A stretch of 64,000 nucleotides of DNA from Terriglobales bacterium (GCA_016185365.1 JACPNP010000028.1:148269-212268), one strand, 5' to 3'; shown: positions 52,538 through 62,451, counted from the first letter of the stretch. The notes: generated from the sequence alone by a model not told the origin. Program-made: numbers and translations.

Positions 52538-55026
52538 TGTCCGGCCGTTGGCGGAGACGTTGGGTCCTCGCATTGTTGCTTGTGCTGGCGGCCGCACTGT
52601 TCCTTCCTCCCGTGATCACCCTCAAGCGTTTTCACAAAGATCTGCAAACCTCGCTCAGCCGGGCGCTGGGCAGGAATGTGAGCTTTCGCGAAAACATCGG
52701 GTTCCGCCTGCTGCCCCAACCGGCGTTCGTTCTGGAGAATTTCGTTCTCAGTGACGATCCCGCGTTCGGCCCGGAGCCGATGCTCCGCGCCGAGACGGTC
52801 ACTGCGCGCCTTCGCCTGAGTTCGCTGTGGCGGGGCCGGCTGGAGATCGCGCGCCTGACCTTCGACTATCCCAGTTGGAACCTGGTGCGCAACGAAGCGG
52901 GCCGCTGGAACCTGGAATCGCTGCTGCAGCGCACTTCGCAGGTGCCGACGGCGCCGACGGCGGCATCCCGCGCGCAAGCGGCGCCGCGCTTCCCGTACAT
53001 CGAGACGGATAACGGCCGTATCAACGTAAAGCTGGGCGCCGAGAAACTTGCCCATGGCCTGGCGGACACGGACATCGCTCTCTGGCAAGGCTCCGAAGAC
53101 GCCTGGAACCTGAGGCTGGAAGGCACACCGGTGCGCACCGATGCCTACATGACGGACACCGGCACCGTGCGCATCGAAGGGTCGTTCACGCGGTCCAAGG
53201 GCGAACCGATCGAGCAGACGCCGTTCGACTATCGCCTGGAGTGGGAAAAGGCCCAGCTCGGGCAGATCACCGCGCTGCTCTCCGGACGCGACCGCGGATG
53301 GCGCGGCGATGTGGACCTGACCGCCCACGCGCAGGGTACGCTGGACCAGATGCGCCTGGAGTCCCGTCTCAACGTCCGCGACTTCCGCCGCTATGACATC
53401 TCCTCACGCGATGCCTTGGGTTTCGCCGCGGAGTGCACCGCGAATTTCTCCAAGCGGGGTGGCGCCATCTCTCCGGAAGTCTCCGCGCCCCTGCTGTTGA
53501 GCGCGCTCGACTGCAAGTCTCCGGTCCGGGGCGGCGAGGTGGCGCTGCGCGGCGCCTGGTCATTCGTACCCGGCGGGCCGTACCAGATCAATCTGTTCGC
53601 GGCGGAGATCCCGGCGGATCTGCTTGCGGACCTCTATCGCCATGCCAAGAATCGCGAGCGCCGGCGCCGGGCCGGCGGCAGCGGACGCATCACGGGCTTG
53701 CAGCTCAGCGCGCCGTCCCAAAAAACGGATTTCCTGATCGGTGATCTCACGTTCGGCTTTACGCCGACTCCCGCCCACCAGCGCAAGGCGGATGAGACAG
53801 CGCCGCTTGCACTGACGATCAGCCCATTCCCGCTTCCTCTCGGTGGCGCTAAACCGGTCATCATCGCGCCGACCGTGACGGCGCAGTCAGCCACCGTAAG
53901 GATGAAGGGAACCGGGGAGATCAAGTCACTCCTCGCCGCGGCCAAGACATTCGGACTTGTACAGCGCGACTACGAGGTCGGCGGAATCGCGCAATTGGAC
54001 CTCGCCGTGGTGGCGCCCTTCACCGGATTCGCCGCCCCGCACTTCGAGGGCGAAGCCCAGTTGAGTAGCGTCACGTTCGAAGCGGCCGGGATTCCCGCGC
54101 CTCTCGTGATCCGGGCCGCCGGCATTCAAATGGACGCGAACGGGGTCTACGTGGAGAAGCTGTCGGGACAGTTGACCGGGACGCACGTTCAGTTTGACGG
54201 CCGCCTGGGACTGCCCATTCGGTGCAGCGCCGGCCCGTGTGCGGACTCGTTCGACCTGCGGCTGACCGACGTGGACTTCGATGAGCTCAACCGTCTATTC
54301 AATCCAGCGTTCCGTACCGGCGATTGGATGTCCCTCCCACGCCGGCTCTTTGGCGGAGACGGCGAAACCAACGATTCCCTGCTACGGCGTATCAACGCCA
54401 GAGGCAAGCTGACGGTGAACCGGCTGATCATGAGGTCGCTGATCGCGACCGGCGCTTCGGCGAATGTTGCCATCTCGGGTGGACAGTTGCGATTCACGGA
54501 CGTGCGCGGCGAAGCGCTGGCGGGCAAACACGTGGGTGAGTGGACCGCGGATTTCTCGGGCGACACGCCGGCCTACTCCGGATCCGGCGAGTTCAGCGGC
54601 GCCCAGGCCGCATCCCTGGCCGCGCTTACAAAAGAGAATTGGGGTACGGGCACGATCAGCGGCCGCTATCGCCTGACGCTGAACGGCACGAGCGCCGCCG
54701 CATTGCGCCAGTCGGCCGCGGGCCGGATCGATTTCACCTGGAAAAACGGCCTGTTGCGCCGGGTCTTATGGGAAGGCGCGCCACTGGGATTCACGGATTG
54801 GACGGGCAAGGCTGCGGTCGAGTCGGAAAAGGTCACACTGACTTCAGGAACGATGCATGCTTCGGGCGGAAAGCTGGAGACCAGCGGGATCATCACCTTC
54901 GATCGCGAACTCGATCTTTTGCTCTCCGGCCCGGCGAGCGATCTGCACGTCTCCGGCGCTTTTGAGCGGCCAGCGTTGAAATTCGCCACGCGCAACACCG
55001 AAGAGGCGAGCTCCACAAGAAAGTAG
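52537..55026 (+). CDS. AsmA family envelope protein
   Basis: 829 residues. N-terminal transmembrane helix (about 9-26) followed by an AsmA N-domain (GRNVSFRENIGFRLLPQPAFVLENFVLSDDP) and a long beta-rich repeated body, ending with an AsmA_2-like stretch (GTGTISGRYRLTLNGTSAAAL). Such proteins are membrane-anchored lipid-transfer bridges of the AsmA/VPS13 type. It overlaps lepB by one nucleotide, so it is likely translated from the same message. Confidence 0.9.
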   Translation: MSGRWRRRWVLALLLVLAAALFLPPVITLKRFHKDLQTSLSRALGRNVSFRENIGFRLLPQPAFVLENFVLSDDPAFGPEPMLRAETVTARLRLSSLWRGRLEIARLTFDYPSWNLVRNEAGRWNLESLLQRTSQVPTAPTAASRAQAAPRFPYIETDNGRINVKLGAEKLAHGLADTDIALWQGSEDAWNLRLEGTPVRTDAYMTDTGTVRIEGSFTRSKGEPIEQTPFDYRLEWEKAQLGQITALLSGRDRGWRGDVDLTAHAQGTLDQMRLESRLNVRDFRRYDISSRDALGFAAECTANFSKRGGAISPEVSAPLLLSALDCKSPVRGGEVALRGAWSFVPGGPYQINLFAAEIPADLLADLYRHAKNRERRRRAGGSGRITGLQLSAPSQKTDFLIGDLTFGFTPTPAHQRKADETAPLALTISPFPLPLGGAKPVIIAPTVTAQSATVRMKGTGEIKSLLAAAKTFGLVQRDYEVGGIAQLDLAVVAPFTGFAAPHFEGEAQLSSVTFEAAGIPAPLVIRAAGIQMDANGVYVEKLSGQLTGTHVQFDGRLGLPIRCSAGPCADSFDLRLTDVDFDELNRLFNPAFRTGDWMSLPRRLFGGDGETNDSLLRRINARGKLTVNRLIMRSLIATGASANVAISGGQLRFTDVRGEALAGKHVGEWTADFSGDTPAYSGSGEFSGAQAASLAALTKENWGTGTISGRYRLTLNGTSAAALRQSAAGRIDFTWKNGLLRRVLWEGAPLGFTDWTGKAAVESEKVTLTSGTMHASGGKLETSGIITFDRELDLLLSGPASDLHVSGAFERPALKFATRNTEEASSTRK

Positions 55027-55076
55027 CGCTCTCCCCGGCAGGTTGCTCTCTTGACATTCCCTCGACGCAACACCGC

Positions 55077-56495
55077 CTACGTGGCGCTGACCACGGCTTT
55101 CTGCATATACTCCGCGATCCGGAAATCCCAGTGTAGTTCCCGTGTGAGGTTTTCCTTCATCATGGCGGCGGCCTGCGGCTCGCCGTGCACGAGATAGACG
55201 AGGTCCGGCTTTTCGGCAAAGGTCTTGAGCCATTGCAACAGTTCCGGCGTATCGGCATGGTCGCTGAATTGTTCGATGGCCTTCACTTGCGCGCGGATCT
55301 GCACTTCCTGGCTGAAGATCCGCACGCTCGGTGCGCCGCTCTTGATGGTGAAACCGCGCGTACCCGGCGCCTGGAAGCCGATGAACAGCACTGTGTTCCT
55401 CGGGTCCGGCAGGCGATGCATCAGGTGATGCAGTACCCGGCCGCCCGTGACCATCCCGCTGGAGGAGACGATGATCATGGGATAGCGGGAGTCGTTCATT
55501 TTCTTCGAGTCATCTGATGTTAGATCGAAGAAGAACCCCGGCCATGTGAGCGGTGAACCATACTGATGGATCATGCCGCACACTTCGTCGCTGAACTCGC
55601 TCTCATGGTCAAGAAAGATCTGCACCGCCTTGATGGCCATGGGACTGTCGGTGTGCACGGGCACATTGGGGACCTCACCCGCCTCCATCATCTGCTTGAG
55701 CAGGAACAGGAATTTCTGCGTGCGCTCCACCGCGAAGGCGGGCACGATGACCGTGCCGCCCCGGGCCACGGTGTCGCGAATGATCCGGGCCAGCTCCGGA
55801 CGCGCATCGGTCTTGGGGTGCTCGCGATTGCCGTACGTGGATTCCATCAGCATCCAATCGGTCTTCGCTCCGCCCTCCGGCCCGGAGCGCACGACCTTTC
55901 CCGGCGCAAGAAGGTTGTCGCGGACGCGGCCGATGTCACCGGTGAACAAAATGCGCTTCGGACCGCCGTCGCACTCGATCGTCACTTGCGCCATCCCACT
56001 CCCCAGGATGTGAGCGGCGCGCACGAATTCGAATCGGAACTTCGGACTGAGTTGCGTCGGGGTATGGAAATCGACCGGTGCGAATTGCTTCAGGCACGCT
56101 TCGGCATCTTCACGCGTATAGAGCGGCAACGCAGGCGAGTGTTTGGAGGTCTTCTTGCGGTTGTGGAATTCCGCTTCTTCTTCCTGCAGGTGGCCGGAGT
56201 CCGGCAGGATCACGCCGCAAAGGTCGATGGTGGCGGGCGTGGCGTAGATCTTGCCTCGGTAACCTTCTTTGTAGAGGCGTGGGATCCAGCCGCAGTGGTC
56301 GAGGTGCGCGTGGGTAAGGATCACCGCGTCTATGTCTTTTGAGGGCACCGGCATGTCTTGCCAGTTGCGTTCGCGCCACTCTTTCTTACCCTGGAACAGA
56401 CCGCAATCCACCAGCACCTGCATGTCACCGGTGTTGACCAAGTGTTTCGATCCGGTCACCGTACCGGCCGCGCCCAGGAATTGTATGTAAGCCAT
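55077..56495 (-). CDS. MBL-fold, beta-CASP RNA exonuclease-like protein
   Basis: 472 residues. Metallo-beta-lactamase motif H62-x-H64-x-D66-H67 (THAHLDHCG) and later metal ligands (HILGSG, FTGDIGR) plus a beta-CASP domain (VIVPAFAVERTQKFLFLL, IIVSSSGMVTGGRVLHHL) and C-terminal KIEQFSDHADTPELL and VHGEP. Relatives act on RNA (YhaM/CPSF-73-like) or related nucleic acids. Convergent with AsmA. Confidence 0.93.
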   Translation of the reverse strand: MAYIQFLGAAGTVTGSKHLVNTGDMQVLVDCGLFQGKKEWRERNWQDMPVPSKDIDAVILTHAHLDHCGWIPRLYKEGYRGKIYATPATIDLCGVILPDSGHLQEEEAEFHNRKKTSKHSPALPLYTREDAEACLKQFAPVDFHTPTQLSPKFRFEFVRAAHILGSGMAQVTIECDGGPKRILFTGDIGRVRDNLLAPGKVVRSGPEGGAKTDWMLMESTYGNREHPKTDARPELARIIRDTVARGGTVIVPAFAVERTQKFLFLLKQMMEAGEVPNVPVHTDSPMAIKAVQIFLDHESEFSDEVCGMIHQYGSPLTWPGFFFDLTSDDSKKMNDSRYPMIIVSSSGMVTGGRVLHHLMHRLPDPRNTVLFIGFQAPGTRGFTIKSGAPSVRIFSQEVQIRAQVKAIEQFSDHADTPELLQWLKTFAEKPDLVYLVHGEPQAAAMMKENLTRELHWDFRIAEYMQKAVVSAT

Positions 56496-56524
56496 CGATC
56501 GCTCCGATTTGACTCTGTCGCCTT

Positions 56525-58177
56525 CTATTTCGGTGGCGGGACCGTGAAATCGTTGTCCGTCGTATCGGTCTCCGGCACGCTGCCATCGTTGACGGTGACG
56601 CTCACCGGATACAGCGGCACCTCGATGCGCGTGGTCGCTTTGTCTTTTGCCGGAACGAAAACGCGCGCCGTTACATCCGACACTTTTGTCTTGATCACGA
56701 CCGGCGCCTCGGCGCCGGCCGCGCCTTGGTTCTCCACCGTGACGGACACCAGATAACCGCCGCGAAGATTCTGTCGCGGGAATACAGCCTCAACCTTGAA
56801 ATCCGGCAACCCCCGGTCACGATACACCCATTCATCGAAGAATTGTTCCAGCCCCTTGCCGGATTCACTCTCCAGCAGGCGCTGGACGTACGACGGTTCT
56901 TTATCGAGGTCCGCGCGATACTTTGCCAGCGCTTTTTCGAGCGTGGCGCCCCCCAGCATGTCGCGCAGCATCCACCAGACGAACATTGCCTTGGTGCGGT
57001 AGAAGACTTCGTCGGTGGCTTTGATCAGGTCCTGCCCCGCGCCGGTGGACTCGGCCAGGGCGAGTGCGGGCGTGCGCTGGGCGAGGAATCGCAGCGCGGC
57101 CTCGCGACCGAGCTGCCCTTCGATGGCGCGTGACTGGGCAAAGTGCGCCAGGCCTTCGTAGATCCACGGACGGCGTGACGCCACCGAAGCGTGTGTCAAC
57201 GTGTGCACCATCCCCTGCGCGATCTCCGGCTCCGGCGCTTTCCGGAGCGGCGCCAGCATCATCGGACCGGATTCATAGTTCGCCCAGCCCTCCGGCAGTT
57301 GTACGAAATCGGCTTTCTGCAAAGGCGCGGTGGTGAAGGACGGCTGCCACTTGGAAAGCACGGCTGCATACTCCTTTGCCATCTCCTGCCCGCCGGGCAG
57401 ATACCAGATGCGACCGTTGAGGTTTTCCAACGCGGCAAGGTCCGCGATCACAAAGAGTGGCGCCTCGAGTCCCAAGCGGGCAAAATCGCACACTACTTTA
57501 TCGCCGTCTTCGCGGCGTTGTCCGTTAGTGAGCAGCACCTTTCCTTCTGGCTTGTCGAATTCCGCGTGGAATACAGACTCAGCATGGCGGGCGCGCCACA
57601 CGCCAAGTTCCGCGAACATGCGGTTGCCATCGCCGAGCTTGACCGGCGCCAGGCTCACCGGATACCAGGCCACGTAGCCCACCCCGCGAACGGCGGTGAA
57701 TTCCGGCGCGATGCGGTCCCAATCGCTGCGACGGGCGACGTCGCGGGGCGTGTCCAGCGCCTCCAGCCGGGATGAATTGAACGCAATCGTTCCCGAGTAG
57801 GCCACACCTAGCTCGATCGTCCCGCCGGGCGCGACCGGCTCCGGCAGTGCGACCATCGCTTCGTTGACCGCTCCGGCGTGGTCGATGTCTGACTCGACCT
57901 TGGTGGTTTCGATCGCCAGTGGAGCATCTCCACGGCGCACCGAGGCCCACGTTAGAGACGAGGAGACTTGCAGCGCGACAATACTCTGCGATTTCTCAGA
58001 GTCATTTCTCAGGACGACACGGCCGCGCACGGCCAGTGATTGCCGCGCAGGAGCGACCTGAACTTGCAGGTCATACTTTGTGAACGTAAAGGCGTCGCGA
58101 TCAAGCTGCGGCTTGGCAGGCTCCTGGGCCGTGGAATAACAAGTGAGGAACAATATGAAGGCGAGGGATTGCTTCAT
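56525..58177 (-). CDS. M1-like exported protein with altered zinc site
   Basis: 550 residues with a signal peptide (KQSLAFILFLTCYSTA). The fold follows the M1 aminopeptidase family: a beta-sandwich front, a GAMEN-like stretch reduced to NYESG, and a catalytic helix reading H325-T-L-T-H329 in place of HExxH, so the general-base Glu is Thr. A following EGLAHF retains E341. Such a protein should be non-peptidase or use another chemistry. Overlaps rlmB by 4 bp (ATGA). The C-terminal 100 residues are a beta domain (VTVENQGAAGAEAPVVIK). Confidence 0.82.
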   Translation of the reverse strand: MKQSLAFILFLTCYSTAQEPAKPQLDRDAFTFTKYDLQVQVAPARQSLAVRGRVVLRNDSEKSQSIVALQVSSSLTWASVRRGDAPLAIETTKVESDIDHAGAVNEAMVALPEPVAPGGTIELGVAYSGTIAFNSSRLEALDTPRDVARRSDWDRIAPEFTAVRGVGYVAWYPVSLAPVKLGDGNRMFAELGVWRARHAESVFHAEFDKPEGKVLLTNGQRREDGDKVVCDFARLGLEAPLFVIADLAALENLNGRIWYLPGGQEMAKEYAAVLSKWQPSFTTAPLQKADFVQLPEGWANYESGPMMLAPLRKAPEPEIAQGMVHTLTHASVASRRPWIYEGLAHFAQSRAIEGQLGREAALRFLAQRTPALALAESTGAGQDLIKATDEVFYRTKAMFVWWMLRDMLGGATLEKALAKYRADLDKEPSYVQRLLESESGKGLEQFFDEWVYRDRGLPDFKVEAVFPRQNLRGGYLVSVTVENQGAAGAEAPVVIKTKVSDVTARVFVPAKDKATTRIEVPLYPVSVTVNDGSVPETDTTDNDFTVPPPK

Positions 58178-58911
58178 CGGGTCTTGAATCCTCGCTGGCG
58201 CGCGGCCTCATACATCACCACCGCGCCGGCCACGGAGACGTTCAACGAGCTCACCTTGCCGTGCATGGGGATCTTGACCACAAAATCGCACTTCAGGCGC
58301 ACTTTCTCATGCAATCCACCACCTTCGCCGCCCAGCACCAGCGCAAGGTCCATGGAGTAATCGATCTCGTCGTAGCGTTTCGCGCCGCGCTCATCCACGC
58401 CGACGGTCCAGATGTTCTTCTCTTTCAATTCATCCACCGTCCGCCCGATGTTGGTGACCTTGGCCACGGGCACATGCTCGGACGCGCCCGCCGACGCCTT
58501 TACAACAGTAGCGTTCACCCCCACCGCCCGGCGTTCGGGGATCACCACGCCGTCCACGCCCACGGCGTCGGCCGTACGCAACAGCGCTCCAAGATTGTGT
58601 GGATCTTCCACGCCGTCTAGCACCAGTAGAAAGGCCTTTCCCCCGCGACGCTTGGCGAGTAATTGGTCCAGATTGTTGTATTGCGTCTCCGCGCCGACCG
58701 CGACCACGCCCTGGTGGTTCGATGTCTTGGCCAGCCGGGTCAGTTGCTCGCGCGATTCGAAGCGGACCGAGACCCCGGCCGCGCGGCAGTCATTGATCAG
58801 CCGCTGCATGCGGCCGTCATGGCGTTCCTTCAGGATGCAGACGTACTCCAGACCGCGCTTGCGCGCTTTCAGCGCCTCTTCCACGGCGTGGATGCCGAAG
58901 ATCACGTCCAT
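58174..58911 (-). CDS. rlmB: 23S rRNA (guanosine-2'-O-)-methyltransferase RlmB
   Basis: 245 residues of the SpoU/TrmH class, which methylates G2251 of 23S rRNA. N-terminal substrate-binding domain (1-75) and the trefoil-knot SPOUT domain with DGVEDPHNLGALLRTA, LGGEGGGL and SSLNVSVAGAV. A TAGACT box lies 6 nt before its ATG. Its stop overlaps the next gene. Confidence 0.94.
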   Translation of the reverse strand: MDVIFGIHAVEEALKARKRGLEYVCILKERHDGRMQRLINDCRAAGVSVRFESREQLTRLAKTSNHQGVVAVGAETQYNNLDQLLAKRRGGKAFLLVLDGVEDPHNLGALLRTADAVGVDGVVIPERRAVGVNATVVKASAGASEHVPVAKVTNIGRTVDELKEKNIWTVGVDERGAKRYDEIDYSMDLALVLGGEGGGLHEKVRLKCDFVVKIPMHGKVSSLNVSVAGAVVMYEAARQRGFKTR

Positions 58912-58917
58912 GGTTTG

Positions 58918-58923
58918 AGTCTA
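58918..58923 (-). promoter_or_regulatory. putative -10 box, leaderless rlmB
   Basis: TAGACT on the minus strand, 6 nt before the ATG at 58911; no Shine-Dalgarno sequence. Confidence 0.5.
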
Positions 58924-58991
58924 CCAGCCGCGCGCGGCTCGTCAGTCCCCGCCGGCCGCTGCTAAACTAAACATTTACCCAGGAGCCCCGC

Positions 58992-60170
58992 GTGCGACCC
59001 GTATACATCCTCTCCGCTGTCCGTACCCCGATCGGGAAATTTGGCGGCACATTGGCCGGAATGTCCGCGCCCGACCTGGGCGTAGTGGCCGCCAAGGCCG
59101 CGCTCGAGCGTTCCGGAATCGCCGCCGAGCACGTGGAAGAGACCATTTTCGGCTGCGCGCGCCAGGCGGGCAACGGCCCGAACCCCGCGCGGCAGATCTC
59201 CGTCCGCTGCGGCGTGCCCAAGGAAGTTGCGGCCTACACAGTGAACCAGGCGTGTGCATCCGGCATGAAGGCCATCGGGTTGGGCTTCGCCGAGATCGCG
59301 AACGGCAACATGGAGGTCGCGCTGGTGGGCGGCGCGGAGTCCATGTCCCGCGTGCCTTATTACCTGGACGGCGGACGCTGGGGCTATCGCCTGGGCAATC
59401 AGGAGCTGGTGGATGGCATGTATCGCGACGGCTTCCTTTGTCCTTTGGCCAAGATGGTGATGGGGGAGACGGCGGAGATCCTCGCGGAACAATACAAGAT
59501 CTCCCGCGACGAGCAGGACGCATTCGCGCTCCGCTCCCAGCAGCGCGCGGAAGCTGCCATCAACGCCGGACGATTCAAGGACGAGATCGTGCCGGTCACC
59601 ATCGAGTCCAAGAAAGGCGCGACCATTTTCGAGCGCGACGAGCACCCGTTCCTCGGCGCCACGATGGAGAAGTTGGCGAAGCTCGTCCCGGTCTTCAAGA
59701 AGGATGGCGGGATCACGGCAGGAAATTCCAGCGGCATCACCGACGGCGCCGCCGCGCTTGTCCTTGCGGGCGAGGAGGTCGTCAAGAAGAGTGGCGCGAA
59801 ACCATTGGCGCGCATCGTGGGTTACACCACAGCCGGCGTAGACCCGAAGACCATGGGCATCGGCCCGGTACCGGCAGTAAAAAAGCTCGAAGCCAGGACC
59901 GGACTCAAGCTTGCGGACTTCGACCTCATTGAATTGAATGAAGCCTTCGCGGCGCAGGTCATCGCTTGCGACCGCGAGATGCGCATGGACCCGGAAAAGC
60001 TGAACGTAAACGGCGGCTCCATCGCGCTGGGACATCCCATCGGCTGCACCGGCGCACGTATTACCGTGACACTGTTGCACGAGCTGCGCAAGCGCAACGC
60101 AAAACGCGGCCTGGCTACGGCCTGCGTCAGCGGCGGCATGGGTATTGCGCTGGCCATCGAGATGGTTTAG
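58992..60170 (+). CDS. acetyl-CoA acetyltransferase (thiolase)
   Basis: 392 residues; thiolase superfamily, condensing or cleaving acetoacetyl-CoA. Catalytic C88 in NQACASGMKAIG, GHPIGCTG holds the His, and CVSGGMG holds the second Cys. GTG start preceded by an AGGAG run. Divergent from rlmB. Function in fatty-acid oxidation or PHB-like synthesis cannot be separated from sequence alone. Confidence 0.95.
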   Translation: MRPVYILSAVRTPIGKFGGTLAGMSAPDLGVVAAKAALERSGIAAEHVEETIFGCARQAGNGPNPARQISVRCGVPKEVAAYTVNQACASGMKAIGLGFAEIANGNMEVALVGGAESMSRVPYYLDGGRWGYRLGNQELVDGMYRDGFLCPLAKMVMGETAEILAEQYKISRDEQDAFALRSQQRAEAAINAGRFKDEIVPVTIESKKGATIFERDEHPFLGATMEKLAKLVPVFKKDGGITAGNSSGITDGAAALVLAGEEVVKKSGAKPLARIVGYTTAGVDPKTMGIGPVPAVKKLEARTGLKLADFDLIELNEAFAAQVIACDREMRMDPEKLNVNGGSIALGHPIGCTGARITVTLLHELRKRNAKRGLATACVSGGMGIALAIEMV

Positions 60171-60272
60171 GCCGACCGTTGGGACTCTGCCCTGCTGGCT
60201 TCAAGGTTCTTGTGGAAGAGTAACGAGGGTAGTTCCAGGAACTCCTTGTCACGTTCCGGTGTCCAATTTTTT

Positions 60273-60674
60273 ATGACACAGCGGAGCACAAAGTATTTCA
60301 ACGCTGCGAGCTTCCCCACTGTGGCGTCTATTGTCCTTCTGGTGCCAATCATTGTCTTTCTGGTAGCTACCGATTCACCCTTCGACGGAGTGCGCATTGA
60401 TCCCCCCAAGCTCAAGACTGCGCTAACTTGGCCGGAAGCGAATCGAGAATACGCAATCGTCGTCATCGTTGCACGAGACAGTAGTATCTACTTCGGAAGG
60501 GAAAAGGTGAGTCCCGGAAGCCTTCCCTCAAGACTTGAAGTTGCGATCCGCACGAAAGCTGAGAAGCGCGTGTACCTTCGGGCTGACAGGCGTGCCAATT
60601 ATGGCCGAATCAAGGAAGTGCTGGCCAAAATCGGCTCGGTTGGTTTGGTTCGTGTGGTGATCCTCGCCGGATAG
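60273..60674 (+). CDS. ExbD/TolR-like membrane protein (orphan)
   Basis: 133 residues: one transmembrane helix (about 16-33, PTVASIVLLVPIIVFLVA) and a C-terminal domain with YLRADRRANYGRIKEVLAKIGSVGLVRVVI, the end of ExbD/TolR proteins. The transmembrane Asp used for proton transfer in ExbD is missing (PTVAS at the corresponding site). No ExbB/TolQ gene is adjacent. ATG at 60273; a TTG 63 bp earlier is less likely. The region is more AT-rich than the thiolase. Confidence 0.75.
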   Translation: MTQRSTKYFNAASFPTVASIVLLVPIIVFLVATDSPFDGVRIDPPKLKTALTWPEANREYAIVVIVARDSSIYFGREKVSPGSLPSRLEVAIRTKAEKRVYLRADRRANYGRIKEVLAKIGSVGLVRVVILAG

Positions 60675-60814
60675 CCGAAAATCACCTGACATCCGCATTC
60701 CCACTCATCCCCGAAACAGACGGCTTGGAACCTGTTGATTTTGCAGCCGGATACCGTCGCTCATCCCGATTTTCTGAGACTTTCCCCGGCAAATCATCGT
60801 ATATTGAGGTGACC

Positions 60815-61441
60815 ATGTCCACGGCCCTCACCACTGCGGTCCTTGGGACTGCCGGATCCTGCGAGCAGGAGGGCGCCACCATCGCGCGCGGCCTGCGCCG
60901 GCGCGATCCTGAATTGCTTGACCGCCTGATCGAACAATATCAACATCGGTTGTTGCGCTACCTGATGTTCCTCACCGGCCGCCAGGAAGTGGCTGAAGAC
61001 CTATTCCAGGAGACCTGGGTGCGGGTGCTGGAGCGGGGCGCACAGTACAACGGACGCTCGCGCTTCGACACATGGCTGTTCGCCATCGCGCGGCATCTGG
61101 TGATCGACGCTTCCCGCAAGAAGACCACCCTCAGTCTGGAAGCCTTCACCGAGCCGGACCACGGCGTGCCCATGGAGATCGCCGCCGCCGGCCCCTCGCC
61201 GCTTGAAGACACCGAGCGGCGCGAGCTAGCCGAGTCGCTCGGCCGCGCGCTCGCGCGACTGGACGGGGTGCAGCGCGAAGTGGTGCTGCTGCGCTTCCAG
61301 GAAGAGATGTCACTCGATGAGATCGCCGAGATCACGGAGTCCCCGCTCTCCACAGTGAAATCACGGCTGTACCGCGGGCTTGAAGCGATGCGCCCCGTGC
61401 TGGAGCAGGAGCGGACAAAGGCGTCGGGAGGTGCGGCATGA
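60815..61441 (+). CDS. ECF-type RNA polymerase sigma factor (second)
   Basis: 208 residues from the ATG at 60815 (GAGGTGACC before it; TATATT just upstream). Sigma-2 (LLRYLMFLTGRQEVAEDLFQETWVRVLE) and sigma-4 (SLDEIAEITESPLSTVKSRLYRGLEAM) regions present. Overlaps its anti-sigma partner by 4 bp. Confidence 0.94.
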   Translation: MSTALTTAVLGTAGSCEQEGATIARGLRRRDPELLDRLIEQYQHRLLRYLMFLTGRQEVAEDLFQETWVRVLERGAQYNGRSRFDTWLFAIARHLVIDASRKKTTLSLEAFTEPDHGVPMEIAAAGPSPLEDTERRELAESLGRALARLDGVQREVVLLRFQEEMSLDEIAEITESPLSTVKSRLYRGLEAMRPVLEQERTKASGGAA

Positions 61442-61929
61442 CCATCTCCCTGATCTGTGCCCAGCAGGACCGCGTGGAATCGCTGCTGTTCCAGTCACGC
61501 CAGGGCCGGAACGGCGCCACCCAGGAAGATCAGGTCTGGCTGGCGTCTCATCTTCGCGATTGCGTCTCCTGCAACGGCAAAGCCGAAGCCGCCGCGGCTG
61601 CCGTGGAGGAACTGCACACATTCTCCTCGCAGACTTTGGCCAGCCGCGCGCTGGTGCGCAACACGCAGCTGCAAGTCCGGTTCCGCGCCGCGCAGATGCG
61701 CCAGCAGCAGGAGCGGATGATGCCGCTCTGGCTCGGCGTCTCACTGGTCGCGCTTTGGGCGGTGGGCAGCCTGCCGCTGGTGTGGAGCGGATTCGAATTC
61801 ATGAGCCAGTCGTTCTCGTGGCCCGCGCATGTGTGGCAGGGCGGCGCGGTTGTGGCCTGGCTGATGCCCACCGGATTGCTGACCTCGTTCGCCGTCTCGC
61901 TCCGCCGGGAGCGGGAGCTTCAGGGATAA
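61438..61929 (+). CDS. anti-sigma factor, zinc-finger membrane type
   Basis: 163 residues: H38-x3-C42-x2-C45 anti-sigma zinc motif (HLRDCVSC), then two transmembrane helices (about 95-116 and 133-153). Translationally coupled to the sigma gene (ATGA). It lacks the periplasmic extension of the 45954 homologue. Confidence 0.88.
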   Translation: MTISLICAQQDRVESLLFQSRQGRNGATQEDQVWLASHLRDCVSCNGKAEAAAAAVEELHTFSSQTLASRALVRNTQLQVRFRAAQMRQQQERMMPLWLGVSLVALWAVGSLPLVWSGFEFMSQSFSWPAHVWQGGAVVAWLMPTGLLTSFAVSLRRERELQG

Positions 61930-61938
61930 CCCCGGGCC

Positions 61939-62451
61939 ATGTTGGAACGCACTCATAAGCCGGCGCTCGAGACCCAGATGATCCCCTGGTGGTCGTGGCT
62001 GCTGGCCATCGGCGGCTTCGCCGGGATCGTCGCCCTGATGCTGCCGCAGGTGATGCAGCGCGCGGCGGAGAACAAGTCCATCGCGTTCGGTGTCTTCTGG
62101 AGCGTGTGGTGCGGCATCTTCGTGGCCTTTTACATGGTCATGATCGGCTACGTGATGCGTGACTCCCGGCGCCGGGGGATGAACCCCAAAGCCTGGCTGG
62201 CCATCATGCTGGCGCTGATGCCCTCGGGACTCGGATTCATCGTGTATTTCCTGCTGCGCAGCCCCATCGTGCTGGAATGTCCGCGCTGCGCCAGTGTGAT
62301 CACCCCGGAATCGAATTTCTGCTCACGCTGCCAGCACCAGCTCAAACCCATCTGCGAGCACTGCCAGCGCGCGCTGCGCAGCGGTGACATCTATTGCGCC
62401 CACTGCGGCCACGGCGTGACCGAGCCCCAGCAAGTGGTCGCCATCCGCTAG
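61939..62451 (+). CDS. membrane protein with double zinc ribbon
   Basis: 170 residues with three transmembrane helices (about 15-36, 50-72, 87-107) and two C-terminal zinc ribbons (C114-x2-C117 ... C128-x2-C131 and C139-x2-C142 ... C153-x2-C156). It starts 9 bp after the anti-sigma gene and probably belongs to the sigma operon. Function unknown. Confidence 0.8.
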   Translation: MLERTHKPALETQMIPWWSWLLAIGGFAGIVALMLPQVMQRAAENKSIAFGVFWSVWCGIFVAFYMVMIGYVMRDSRRRGMNPKAWLAIMLALMPSGLGFIVYFLLRSPIVLECPRCASVITPESNFCSRCQHQLKPICEHCQRALRSGDIYCAHCGHGVTEPQQVVAIR

